A DNA stretch of 64,000 bases. It comes from Mesorhizobium australicum WSM2073. Its GTDB lineage: Bacteria; Pseudomonadota; Alphaproteobacteria; Rhizobiales; Rhizobiaceae. Within the stretch, counting starts at the first letter, position 1. Each line of letters opens with the position of its first letter. The translations under genes were made by a program, and so were the position numbers. Below the pieces are notes generated by a model that did not search any database, was not told the origin of the DNA, and saw nothing but the letters and a program-made list of their open reading frames with translations. This document shows positions 7,887 through 16,254 of the stretch, in pieces. Location of the stretch: the NCBI RefSeq assembly GCF_000230995.2, contig NC_019973.1, positions 1,812,001 through 1,876,000 of the forward strand, in the 5' to 3' direction.

Positions 7887-8989
7887 TGGCGATGGCGGCG
7901 AACGGCACCAGCGTTTCGATCCAGGACCTGTCGCTGAACTTCGGCGCGGTCTCGGTGCTGCAGACGCTCAATCTCGATGTCGCCGAAGGCGAGTTCATCG
8001 TGCTGCTCGGACCCTCCGGCTGCGGCAAGTCGACCTTGCTCAACTGCATCGCCGGCCTGCTCGACATTTCGGAAGGCCGCATCTTCATCAAGGGCAAGAA
8101 CGTCACCTGGGAAGAGCCCAAGGACCGCGGCATCGGCATGGTCTTCCAGTCCTATGCGCTCTATCCGCAAATGACGGTGGAGAAGAACCTGTCCTTCGGG
8201 CTGCGTGTCGCCGGCATCGCCAAGGACGAGATCGCCAAGCGCATCGCGCGCGCCGCCGAGATCCTGCAGATCGAGCCGTTGCTGCAGCGCAAGCCGGCGG
8301 CCCTTTCCGGCGGCCAGCGCCAGCGCGTGGCGATCGGACGGGCGCTGGTGCGCGATGTCGACGTCTTCCTGTTCGACGAACCGCTGTCCAATCTCGATGC
8401 CAAGCTGCGTTCGGAGCTGCGTGTCGAGATCAAGCTTCTGCACCGCAAGCTGCAGAACACGATGATCTATGTCACCCACGACCAGATCGAGGCAATGACG
8501 CTGGCCGACCGCATCGCGGTGATGAAGGGCGGCGTCATCCAGCAGCTCGACGCGCCGCAGACCATCTACAACCGCCCGGTCAACCGGTTTGTCGCCGGCT
8601 TCCTCGGTTCGCCTGCGATGAATTTCGTCGAGGGGCAGCTGGAGACCGGCACGACGGCGGTGTTCAAGACCGGGGATTTGGCCATCCCGCTCGAGCGCTA
8701 TGGCTTCGATGGCGCCGGCAACAAGAGCGGGCCTTGCGTGTTCGGGATTCGCCCCGAGCACGTTGCCTTTGGCGAGGCCGCGAATTCCATGCCCTTCGCC
8801 ACCGATGCCGCCGTCGAGATCGTTGAGCCGATGGGCTCCGATACGCTGGTGTGGACGAAGCTCGGCGGCCGCATTTTTTCCTTCCGTGTCGAGGCGGAAA
8901 AAACGCTGCGCAATGGCGACCCGATCAGGATCGGCTTTGATCCTGCCCGCGCCTCGCTGTTCGATACTCCATCCGGCAACCGCATGTAG
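7886..8989 (+). CDS. ABC sugar transporter ATP-binding protein (MalK/UgpC-type)
   Basis: A 367-residue ATPase energising the two permeases. Walker A is GPSGCGKST, the Q-loop is VFQSYALYP, the signature is LSGGQRQRVAIGRAL, Walker B is VFLFDEPLSNLD and the H-loop is YVTHDQ; a C-terminal TOBE-type regulatory domain follows (about residues 240-367, containing FGIRPEHV). The open frame extends upstream, but the true start is ATG 7886, because the family sequence begins there and it overlaps the preceding stop; ATG 7892 is an alternative two codons later. Confidence 0.93.
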   Translation: MAMAANGTSVSIQDLSLNFGAVSVLQTLNLDVAEGEFIVLLGPSGCGKSTLLNCIAGLLDISEGRIFIKGKNVTWEEPKDRGIGMVFQSYALYPQMTVEKNLSFGLRVAGIAKDEIAKRIARAAEILQIEPLLQRKPAALSGGQRQRVAIGRALVRDVDVFLFDEPLSNLDAKLRSELRVEIKLLHRKLQNTMIYVTHDQIEAMTLADRIAVMKGGVIQQLDAPQTIYNRPVNRFVAGFLGSPAMNFVEGQLETGTTAVFKTGDLAIPLERYGFDGAGNKSGPCVFGIRPEHVAFGEAANSMPFATDAAVEIVEPMGSDTLVWTKLGGRIFSFRVEAEKTLRNGDPIRIGFDPARASLFDTPSGNRM

Positions 8990-9044
8990 CTCCCAAGAAA
9001 ACCATCCTCCCAAGGACAATCCCCAAGCAGAACGGACAGAGACG

Positions 9045-9791
9045 ATGAACTGGTCATTCCAACTTTACAGCGCCCGCAATTTCTTGCCCTGGACCGATGT
9101 GCTCGAAATGCTCGGCAAGCTCGGCTATGCCGAGGTCGAAGGGTTCGGCGGCGTCTATGACGATCCCAAGGCCTTCCGCGCCGAGCTCGACAAGAACGGC
9201 CTTGCCATGCCGACCGGGCATTTTTCCATCGATGCGCTGGAGAATGATTTCGACGGTGTGCGCCGGATCGCCGAAACGCTCGGCGTCAAGCTTTTGATCT
9301 GTCCCTATCTGATGGCCGAGGACAGGCCATCCGACGCCGCCGGCTGGCGCGCCTTTGGCGAGCGCCTGGCCAAGGTCGGCGAGGTCGCGTCGAAGGCCGG
9401 CTATGGCTTCGCCTGGCACAACCATGATTTCGAGTTCAAGACACTCGCCGACGGCTCGGTGCCGCAGGACCATATCCTGTCGTCCGCGCCCAATATAGGC
9501 TGGGAAATGGACGTCGCCTGGGTAGTGCGCGGCGGCTCCGACCCGCTGCCCTGGATCGAAAAGCAGGGCCAGCGCATCGTCGCCGTCCATGTCAAGGACA
9601 TGGCGAAGGCGGGCGAGGGGCTGGATGAGGATGGCTGGTCGGATGTCGGCCACGGCACGATCGATTGGGCCGGCCTGATCAAGGTGCTGCGGGCCAAGAG
9701 CGCGGCGAAATACTTTGTCATGGAACAGGACAATCCCAACGACATCGAGCGCTTCGCCCGCCGCTCGATCGCAACCGTCAAGAGCTACTAG
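9045..9791 (+). CDS. sugar phosphate isomerase/epimerase-like TIM-barrel protein
   Basis: A 248-residue AP endonuclease 2-like TIM barrel (xylose isomerase-like superfamily). It begins MNWSFQLYSARNF and carries the metal-site pattern of sugar epimerases: the WHNHDFEF segment, EMDVAWVVRGG, VHVKDMA and the terminal EQDNP acid. It is 55 bases after the ATPase and 11 bases before the dehydrogenase gene. The E. coli ycj cluster (permeases, YcjR-type epimerase, YcjS-type dehydrogenase) has comparable composition, so a keto-sugar epimerisation in glycoside catabolism is plausible; the reaction is inferred, not read. Confidence 0.85.
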   Translation: MNWSFQLYSARNFLPWTDVLEMLGKLGYAEVEGFGGVYDDPKAFRAELDKNGLAMPTGHFSIDALENDFDGVRRIAETLGVKLLICPYLMAEDRPSDAAGWRAFGERLAKVGEVASKAGYGFAWHNHDFEFKTLADGSVPQDHILSSAPNIGWEMDVAWVVRGGSDPLPWIEKQGQRIVAVHVKDMAKAGEGLDEDGWSDVGHGTIDWAGLIKVLRAKSAAKYFVMEQDNPNDIERFARRSIATVKSY

Positions 9792-9802
9792 GAACAACCA
9801 CC

Positions 9803-10960
9803 ATGGCAAAGAAGCTGGGTACTGGGAAATTGGGTGTTGGCGTCATCGGCTGCGGCAACATCTCGAAGGCGTATTTTTCGCTGGCGCCGTTGTTTCGCGG
9901 CATCGAGATGCGCGCCTGCGCCGACATCAACATGGACGCGGCCAGGGCGCGGGCGAAGGAATTCAAGCTGCGCGCCGAGACCGTCGAGGATCTGCTCAAG
10001 GCCGACGATATCGACATCACCGTCAACCTGACCATTCCGGCCGTGCATTACGAAGTCTCGAAGCAGGTGCTCGATGCCGGCAAGCATGTCTATTCCGAAA
10101 AGCCGTTCGTGCTGTCGCTCAAGGAGGGTCAGGACCTCAAGGCGCGGGCCCAGAAGAGGGGGCTGCGCATAGGCTCGGCGCCGGACACGTTCCTCGGCGG
10201 CGCGCACCAGCTGGTGCGCGAACTGATCGACGAGGGGAAGCTTGGCAAGATCACCAGCGGCACTTGCCACGTCATGGGCCACGGCATGGAGCATTGGCAC
10301 CCCAATCCCGACTTCTTCTTCCAGCCCGGGGCGGGACCAGTGCTGGACATCGGACCGTACTACATCACCAATCTGATCCAGCTGATCGGGCCGGTGAAGC
10401 AGGTGGCGGCCTTCGCGACGACCCCGGCCAAGGAACGGACCATCAGCTCAAAGCCGCGCGCAGGCGAAAAAATCCCGGTCAACACGCCGACCACCATCCA
10501 TGGCCTGCTGGAATTCGAGAACGGCGCCGTGGTGACGCTGAACACCAGCTGGGATGTGTGGGCTCACGGCCACGCGCCGATGGAACTCTATGGCGAGGGC
10601 GGGACGGTGTTCGTGCCGGATCCGAACTTCTTCGGCGGCGACGTGCGCTTCACCGAAGAAGGCAAGCCGGTCAAGAAGCTGCCGAAATGGAAGCATCCGC
10701 TTGGCGTTCCCAATGAGATGCATGGCCAAGGCATGATGGCCAATTACCGCACGGCGGGCCTGGCCGACATGGCGCTGGCGATCGCCGAAGGGCGGCCGCA
10801 CCGCTGCTCGATGGAACTCGCGCTGCATGCCGTCGATGTCATGACCGGCCTCCTGCGCTCCGGCGAAACCGGCAAGTTCGTCGCCATGCAGACCACTTGC
10901 GAGCGTCCGGCCGCGCTTGGCGTCAAGCAGGCCAAGGAGCTGCTGGCCAAGAAGACGTAG
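9803..10960 (+). CDS. Gfo/Idh/MocA family NAD(P)-dependent sugar oxidoreductase
   Basis: A 385-residue dehydrogenase with an N-terminal Rossmann fold (VGVIGCGNISKAYF, about residues 10-24), the family EKPFVLS motif at about residue 95 and a C-terminal substrate domain containing GPVLDIGPYYI. Members oxidise or reduce sugar hydroxyl/keto groups, often at C3. ATG 9803 follows the epimerase stop by 11 bases. With the epimerase and the aldo/keto reductase it probably converts the sugar imported by the adjacent ABC system. Confidence 0.9.
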   Translation: MAKKLGTGKLGVGVIGCGNISKAYFSLAPLFRGIEMRACADINMDAARARAKEFKLRAETVEDLLKADDIDITVNLTIPAVHYEVSKQVLDAGKHVYSEKPFVLSLKEGQDLKARAQKRGLRIGSAPDTFLGGAHQLVRELIDEGKLGKITSGTCHVMGHGMEHWHPNPDFFFQPGAGPVLDIGPYYITNLIQLIGPVKQVAAFATTPAKERTISSKPRAGEKIPVNTPTTIHGLLEFENGAVVTLNTSWDVWAHGHAPMELYGEGGTVFVPDPNFFGGDVRFTEEGKPVKKLPKWKHPLGVPNEMHGQGMMANYRTAGLADMALAIAEGRPHRCSMELALHAVDVMTGLLRSGETGKFVAMQTTCERPAALGVKQAKELLAKKT

Positions 10961-10988
10961 TCGCATGGATTATCGATAATTTTGCCTT

Positions 10989-11019
10989 ACCCCTCTCCCC
11001 GTTCCTCCGGGGAGGGGGT
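10989..11019. repeat. short GC-rich palindromic intergenic element
   Basis: An imperfect inverted repeat (CCCCTCTCCCC against GGGGAGGGGGT, 8-base loop) in the 134-base gap before the aldo/keto reductase. Elements with CTCTCCCC...GGGGAGAGG arms are, from memory, common between genes in Mesorhizobium. It may act as an intra-operon transcript stabiliser or terminator. Confidence 0.45.
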
Positions 11020-11094
11020 AAAGGATGGGGTACGGGCATGCCCATCGCCTCTGCGATGACGGTGCCCTGTCCGTTCAGATTCGAGGATTTCCCG

Positions 11095-12141
11095 ATGCCC
11101 TATATCGCCGCTGAAAACCGCTACGAGAAAATGATCTACAACCGCTGCGGTCGGTCCGGCCTCAAGCTGCCGGCGATCTCGCTCGGGCTGTGGCACAATT
11201 TCGGCGACGACACGCCGCATCGGACCAAGCAGGCGATCGTGCGAAAGGCCTTCGATCTTGGCATCACCCATTTCGACCTCGCCAACAATTATGGGCCGCC
11301 GCCCGGCTCGGCCGAGACGGCTTTCGGCGAGATACTGCGTACTGATTTTGCCCCCTATCGCGACGAACTGATCATCTCGACCAAGGCCGGCTACGAAATG
11401 TGGGCCGGCCCCTACGGCGAATGGGGCGGGCGCAAATACATGCTGGCCAGCCTCGACCAGAGCCTGAAGCGGATGGGCCTCGACTATGTCGACATCTTCT
11501 ATTCGCACCGCTTCGATCCCGATACGCCGCTCGAAGAAACCATGGGCGCGCTCGACCATGCGGTTCGTTCGGGCAAGGCGCTCTACGCCGGCATCTCGTC
11601 CTACAATTCGCAGCGCACCCGCGAGGCCGCCGACATATTGAGGCAACTCGGTACGCCCTGCGTCATCCATCAGCCGAGCTATTCGATGCTGAACCGCTGG
11701 GTCGAGGAGGACGGACTGCTCGACACGCTCGAGGGGCTCGGCGTCGGCTCCATCGTGTTCTCGCCGCTGGCGCAAGGCATGCTGACCGACAAATATCTCG
11801 GCGGCATTCCCGATGGCAGCCGGGCCTCCCAGGGCAAGTCGCTGAAGACAGCTTTCATCAACGATCGCACCATTGCCAACATCGAGGCGCTCAACGCGAT
11901 CGCCGGCAAGCGCGGCCAGACGCTGGCCCAGATGGCCTTGGCCTGGGTGCTGCGCAGGGGCCGGGTTACCTCAGCGCTGATCGGCGCCAGCCGGCCCGAG
12001 CAGGTCGAGGACTGCGTCGGGGCGCTGAAGGTGCTCGACTTCAGCGACGCCGAACTGGCCGAAATCGATACATACGCGCGCGAGTCCGACATCAACCTGT
12101 GGGCTGCTTCCGCCGAGCGCAAAGGCCCGCCGAGGAAATAG
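11095..12141 (+). CDS. aldo/keto reductase, YghZ/L-glyceraldehyde-3-phosphate reductase-like
   Basis: A 348-residue (beta/alpha)8 NADPH-dependent reductase. The AKR catalytic set is visible: Asp and Tyr in FDLANNYGPP, Lys in ISTKAGYEM and His in FYSHRFDPD; GASRPEQVEDCV near the C-terminus binds the cofactor phosphate. The sequence resembles the YghZ/Gpr group. The open frame runs from 10897, but ATG 11095, preceded by GAGGA, starts at the conserved N-terminus; the upstream part is the palindromic intergenic sequence. It is the last gene of the sugar cluster. Confidence 0.88.
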   Translation: MPYIAAENRYEKMIYNRCGRSGLKLPAISLGLWHNFGDDTPHRTKQAIVRKAFDLGITHFDLANNYGPPPGSAETAFGEILRTDFAPYRDELIISTKAGYEMWAGPYGEWGGRKYMLASLDQSLKRMGLDYVDIFYSHRFDPDTPLEETMGALDHAVRSGKALYAGISSYNSQRTREAADILRQLGTPCVIHQPSYSMLNRWVEEDGLLDTLEGLGVGSIVFSPLAQGMLTDKYLGGIPDGSRASQGKSLKTAFINDRTIANIEALNAIAGKRGQTLAQMALAWVLRRGRVTSALIGASRPEQVEDCVGALKVLDFSDAELAEIDTYARESDINLWAASAERKGPPRK

Positions 12142-12447
12142 CTGAAGCCGGCTAATGAAGGCTGGCGGAATTGCTCGCGCCGGCCTTCGCGGATGAAGTC
12201 AAGTCAGGGCGTGGCCGGCCTCCCTGAGGCGGCGTTGATCGCCGCGTGGGTCGGCAGGCCAATGGTGCCTAGCACACCCTTGGCTACCCTCGTCGAGATT
12301 TCTGCCAATGTGCCCGCGCGTCATCGATTGGCCCGGGACAACAACAGAAGAGTAGCAAAGAGGGCGGTTCGTCGCTATCTGAATGGGATCGGGCCGTTTG
12401 CATGCGCAGACAGCCCGCCAACAGTGCAGGACAAGTGGAACAGGACC
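12142..12447. other. 306-base gene-free stretch before the Fur-family gene
   Basis: No start with a ribosome site and no conserved reading frame is visible. It contains the 3' end of the sugar operon and presumably the promoter of the Fur-family gene. GCCGGCTAATGAAGGCTGGC near 12148 is a weak dyad that might terminate the sugar operon. The reading frame of the next gene is open back to 12193, but this part does not look like Fur-family sequence. Confidence 0.4.
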
Positions 12448-12852
12448 ATGGCGGCAAGGGATGTGCTGACGAAAAACCAGTTGTGCGTGCTCGAGAAACT
12501 CGAGATCGCCAGCGGGCCGCTCAGCGCCTACACCTTGCTCGATCAGCTTCGCGAGCGCGGTTTTCGCGCCCCATTGCAGGTCTATCGCGCGCTCGACACG
12601 CTGGTGAAATCAGGTTTCGTGCACCGGCTGGAAAGCATTAATTCCTTCGTCGCCTGCGCCGAGCCGCACGACCATAGCCACTCGATGACCGCCTTCGCCA
12701 TATGCGATACTTGCGGGCAGGTGACCGAAATGTCCGATCACGACGTCGATCACCGGCTGAACGAATGGGTCAACTCGACCGGCTTCGCCGCCAAGAAGGC
12801 GGTGATCGAATTTCGCGGGACCTGCGCGAAATGTTTGGCGCAAGCGGCCTGA
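12448..12852 (+). CDS. zur: Fur family regulator, Zur-like zinc uptake repressor
   Basis: A 134-residue metalloregulator. The winged helix (about residues 5-75, LQVYRALDTLVKSGFVHRL) is followed by the dimerisation domain with the metal ligands EPHDHSHSM and the structural zinc cysteines CDTCG and CAKC. Two CxxC pairs and the missing Fur-type HHDH pattern favour Zur over Fur. I chose ATG 12448 because family homology starts at MAARDVLTKNQ; the in-frame extension to 12193 would add 85 unrelated residues. It ends 17 bases before the convergent polA. Zinc specificity is inferred. Confidence 0.8.
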   Translation: MAARDVLTKNQLCVLEKLEIASGPLSAYTLLDQLRERGFRAPLQVYRALDTLVKSGFVHRLESINSFVACAEPHDHSHSMTAFAICDTCGQVTEMSDHDVDHRLNEWVNSTGFAAKKAVIEFRGTCAKCLAQAA

Positions 12853-12869
12853 GGGCCTTCGCCAGCGCG

Positions 12870-15827
12870 TCAGTGTGCCTCGTCCCAGTTGCTGGCGGCC
12901 CGCGCGTCGACATGCAGCGGCACCGACATCGAGACCGCCGGCATCGCCGCGTTTTCCATGACATGGCGCACGACGGGGATCGTCGCCTCGACTTCCGCCT
13001 CGACCGTTTCGAAGATCAGTTCGTCATGCACCTGCAGGAGCATGCGGGCCGACAGCTTGGCCTTGTCCAAGGCTTCCTCCATGCGGATCATGGCGCGGCG
13101 GATGATGTCGGCGGCGGTGCCTTGCAGGCGGGCGTTGATCGAGGCGCGCTCGTTGAACGCGCGCAGCGACGGGTTCGAGGACCTGATGTCGGGATAGTGG
13201 ATGCGGCGGCCGAAGATCGTTTCGACGAAGCCGTGCTCGCGGGCATAGGCCTTGGTCTCCTCGATATAATCGCGGATGCCGGGAAAGCGCTCGAAGTATT
13301 TCTTGATGTAGGCGCTCGCCTCCTCGCGCGGGATCGACAGTTGGTTGGCGAGACCGAAGGCCGAGATGCCATAGATGATGCCGAAATTGATCGCCTTGGC
13401 ACGGCGGCGCACTTCCGACGGCATACCCTCCACGGGCACGTTGAACATTTCAGACGCTGTGATGGCGTGGATGTCGGCGCCATCCGCAAAGGCCTGCCGC
13501 AATTGCGGGATTTCAGCGACATGGGCGAGCACGCGCAGTTCGATCTGGCTGTAGTCGGCTGACACCAGCCGGAGGCTCTTGTCGGTGATGAAGGCGGTCC
13601 GGATCTTGCGGCCTTCAGCCGTGCGCACCGGAATGTTCTGCAGGTTCGGGTCGGAAGACGACAGACGGCCCGTCGTCGTCGCGGCGAGCGCGTAGGAGGT
13701 GTGGACGCGTTTCGTGTCGGGATTGACGAAGCCGGGCAGGGCGTCGGTGTAGGTCGATTTCAGCTTGGTCAGCTGGCGCCAATCGACGATCTTACGCGGC
13801 AGTTCGTGCCCTTCCGCGGCAAGGTCTTCGAGCAGCTGCGCCGAGGTCGACCACTGGCCGGTCTTGGTCTTGGAGCCGCCGGGCAGGCCCATGCGGCCGA
13901 ACAATATGTCGCCGAGCTGCTTGGGTGAGCCGATGTTGATGCGCTCGCCGATGAGCAGGTAGATTTCCTCCTCGAGCCGGGCCGCACCTTGCGCCAGTTC
14001 CCCCGACAGCCGCGACAGGATCTGCCGGTCGACCGAAATGCCGCGCTGTTCCATGCGCGCCAGCACCGGCACCAGTGGCCGCTCCAGGCGTTCATAGACC
14101 GAGACCAGGCCCTTGGCGGCAAGCCGGGGCTTCAGCACCCGCCACAGCCGCAACGTCACGTCGGCATCCTCGGCGGCGTGAGCGGTCGCCCTGTCGATAT
14201 CGACCTGGTCAAAACCGACAGAGTTCTTGCCGGAACCGGTCACGTCCTTGAGTTGAAGGGGTTTATGGCCAAGCCACTTGTCGGCAAGGGCATCCATGCC
14301 GTGGCCATGCGGCGTGCCGGCGTCGAGCACGTAGGAGATCAGCATGGTGTCGTCGAACGGCGCGACATCGATGCCGTAGCGGCTCAGGATGACCAGATCA
14401 TATTTCAGGTTCTGCGCGATCTTCAGCACCGACCTGTCCTCGAACAGGGGTTTGAGCACCGCCAGAGCCTCGCGAAGCGGAACCTGGTTTTCGAGCGTGC
14501 CGCCGCCAAGCAGGTCGCCGTTGCCGCTCTTATGGGCGAAGGGAATATAGCCGGCGCGGCCAGGCGCTGTGGCCATGGCCAAGCCGATCAGTTCGGCCTG
14601 CATCGGATCGGTCGAGGTGGCCCTGACGTCGAAGGCAGCGATGCCGGCCTCCCGCGCCTCTGCGACCCAGGCTTTCAGCGTCGCGATATCGCGGATGCAC
14701 TGATAGGCCGCGGTATCGATCTTGGCGGTCGCCGCTCTCTCCAGCCGCAATGCGGCCAGGAGGGAAGGGGTGTCACCTTGTTTTGGCGTCTCCGTCGTCT
14801 CGGTTTCAGCAACCTGCCTAGGCTCGGAGCCCGTCCCGTTCTGGGCAACGGGCGGTGTTCCGGCGCCGACATCGGGGCCATGTGCATTATCGGCGCGTTC
14901 GACGGGCACCGCGACGGCCTGGACGTCGCCGGCCTCGGTGCCGGTCGCTTCCGCCACACGGCGGGTCAGCGAGGTGAATTCCATGGTCTTGAGGAAGCCG
15001 ATCAGCTTCGGTCCGTCGGGGGCATGCAGGACGAAATCGTCCAATCCTTCTGCCACCGGCACATCGTTCTTCAGCGTCACCAGCTGGCGCGAGATGCGCG
15101 CCTTGTCGGCGTTGGCGATGATCGATTCCCGCCTTTTTTCCTGCTTGATCTCGCCGGCGCGGGCGAGCAATCCGTCGAGGTCGCCGAACTGCTCGAGCAG
15201 TTGCGCCGCGGTCTTTGGCCCAATGCCGGGCACGCCAGGCACATTGTCGACGGAGTCGCCCGTCAGCGCCTGCAGGTCGATCATCTTTTCCGGCGGCACG
15301 CCCCATTTCTCGACGACTTCGGGGATGCCGATCTGCCGGTCCTTCATCGGGTCGTACATGCCGACCGTTTCGCCAACCAGCTGCATCAGGTCCTTGTCGG
15401 AGGAGATGATGGTGGTGTCGCCGCCGGCCTCGCAGGCCAGCCGGCAATAGGTGGCGATGAGATCGTCGGCCTCGAAGCCTTCCATCTCGACGCAGGGCAG
15501 GTTGAACGCCCTGGTAGCCTGGCGGATCAGGCCGAACTGCGGGATCAGATCCTCGGGCGGAGCCGAACGGTTGGCCTTGTATTCGGGATAAAGGTCGTTG
15601 CGGAAGGTTTTCGAGGAATAGTCGAAGATGACGGCGAAATGCGTCGGCACAATGCCCACATCGGTGTTGCGCGCATCCTGCATCAGCTTCCACAGCATGT
15701 TGCAGAAGCCGGAAACGGCACCGACCGGCAGGCCGTCCGACTTGCGGGTCAGCGGCGGCAGCGCGTGATAGGCGCGGAAGATGTAGCCCGAGCCGTCGAT
15801 GAGAAAGAGATGATCGCCTTTTTTCAT
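12870..15827 (-). CDS. polA: DNA polymerase I (altered 3'-5' exonuclease site)
   Basis: A 985-residue three-domain repair and Okazaki-processing polymerase. The 5'-3' exonuclease domain is at the N-terminus (FDYSSKTFRNDLYPEYKANR); the Klenow 3'-5' exonuclease domain lies at about 370-590 and the polymerase domain at about 590-985, with intact motifs A (SADYSQIELRV), B (RRRAKAINFGIIYG) and C (VHDELIFE). In the exonuclease domain motif I reads FDVRATS instead of the usual FDTET, so the second metal-binding acid (E. coli E357) is Arg402; motif III reads HAAEDAD, so Tyr497 is His550. NLKYD is kept. Proofreading is probably lost or weak. ATG 15827 is chosen over the upstream in-frame start at 15890 because MKKGDHLFLIDGSG is the conserved N-terminus. 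Confidence 0.95.
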   Translation of the reverse strand: MKKGDHLFLIDGSGYIFRAYHALPPLTRKSDGLPVGAVSGFCNMLWKLMQDARNTDVGIVPTHFAVIFDYSSKTFRNDLYPEYKANRSAPPEDLIPQFGLIRQATRAFNLPCVEMEGFEADDLIATYCRLACEAGGDTTIISSDKDLMQLVGETVGMYDPMKDRQIGIPEVVEKWGVPPEKMIDLQALTGDSVDNVPGVPGIGPKTAAQLLEQFGDLDGLLARAGEIKQEKRRESIIANADKARISRQLVTLKNDVPVAEGLDDFVLHAPDGPKLIGFLKTMEFTSLTRRVAEATGTEAGDVQAVAVPVERADNAHGPDVGAGTPPVAQNGTGSEPRQVAETETTETPKQGDTPSLLAALRLERAATAKIDTAAYQCIRDIATLKAWVAEAREAGIAAFDVRATSTDPMQAELIGLAMATAPGRAGYIPFAHKSGNGDLLGGGTLENQVPLREALAVLKPLFEDRSVLKIAQNLKYDLVILSRYGIDVAPFDDTMLISYVLDAGTPHGHGMDALADKWLGHKPLQLKDVTGSGKNSVGFDQVDIDRATAHAAEDADVTLRLWRVLKPRLAAKGLVSVYERLERPLVPVLARMEQRGISVDRQILSRLSGELAQGAARLEEEIYLLIGERINIGSPKQLGDILFGRMGLPGGSKTKTGQWSTSAQLLEDLAAEGHELPRKIVDWRQLTKLKSTYTDALPGFVNPDTKRVHTSYALAATTTGRLSSSDPNLQNIPVRTAEGRKIRTAFITDKSLRLVSADYSQIELRVLAHVAEIPQLRQAFADGADIHAITASEMFNVPVEGMPSEVRRRAKAINFGIIYGISAFGLANQLSIPREEASAYIKKYFERFPGIRDYIEETKAYAREHGFVETIFGRRIHYPDIRSSNPSLRAFNERASINARLQGTAADIIRRAMIRMEEALDKAKLSARMLLQVHDELIFETVEAEVEATIPVVRHVMENAAMPAVSMSVPLHVDARAASNWDEAH

Positions 15828-15944
15828 GCGGGCAGGGATAGCGCGGCGCGATGGCTTGGTCCATGCCAAAGACAGCGCCAGATACAACACCCTGACAGAT
15901 CGCGACGCTGACGGATCAAAGGCATACAGGCCCGCTCACGGGCA

Positions 15945-15962
15945 CGTTACAAAAGTGTAACG
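15945..15962. promoter_or_regulatory. 7-bp perfect inverted repeat, CGTTACA-AAAG-TGTAACG
   Basis: An 18-base operator-like palindrome, 118 bases upstream of the polA start and about 45 bases upstream of the inferred start of the small RNA. It has no T-tract and so does not look like a terminator. The half-site TGTAACG matches part of the LacI-type sites at 4.4-4.7 kb, but the spacing is different. Confidence 0.4.
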
Positions 15963-16006
15963 TTGACGCCCTTGAATCGCCACGTTCACGGACCCAAATA
16001 GACGTC

Positions 16007-16154
16007 ATCGGCAGTTTTCGCCGAAGTCCGGAGCAAGGCCCGTCCCCCGCCTATACCGGACAATTGCGGCAGCCTATCCCCCCTCTCCGGGCTGCCGCAT
16101 CGTTTCGAGTAAAAGGCCGCCGTGGTTCCCCCTCCACCACGGCGGCATTTTTTT
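16007..16154 (+). ncRNA. small trans-encoded RNA, alpha-r7 (Smr7C)-like, beside polA
   Basis: A strong Rho-independent terminator on the plus strand (perfect 11-bp stem 16116-16126/16136-16146, then seven T) lies where no plus-strand gene is upstream, since polA is on the minus strand. It is preceded by another perfect 10-bp stem (16065-16074/16090-16099). Both loops are CU-rich (CCCCCTCTCC and TCCCCCTCC), as in anti-Shine-Dalgarno rhizobial sRNAs. A possible promoter is CTTGAA (15971-15976), 18 bases, CAAATA (15995-16000), giving a transcript of about 148 nt. From memory, the alpha-r7 family of Rhizobiales is 150-160 nt and located next to polA, matching length and place. The 5' end is inferred. 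Confidence 0.72.
16116..16154 (+). terminator. Rho-independent terminator of the polA-linked small RNA
   Basis: A perfect 11-bp stem (GCCGCCGTGGT/ACCACGGCGGC) with a 9-base pyrimidine-rich loop, followed by A and seven T. It is one of the two clearest intrinsic terminators in the window. Confidence 0.9.
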
Positions 16155-16254
16155 GCCCGCGGCGGCCATCCGGGCCGTGGTCCAATCGTCCCGGGCTTTT
16201 CGTTTCGCCGCTCTGCCTTTACGGTTCCGGCACTGAACCGAAAGGCTATTGCAA

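Noticed and set aside
13989-15911. 640-codon open frame on the plus strand opposite polA
   Set aside because: High-GC codon usage leaves antisense frames open; polA has all motifs, the antisense product has low-complexity His/Arg/Gly-rich sequence and no ribosome site.
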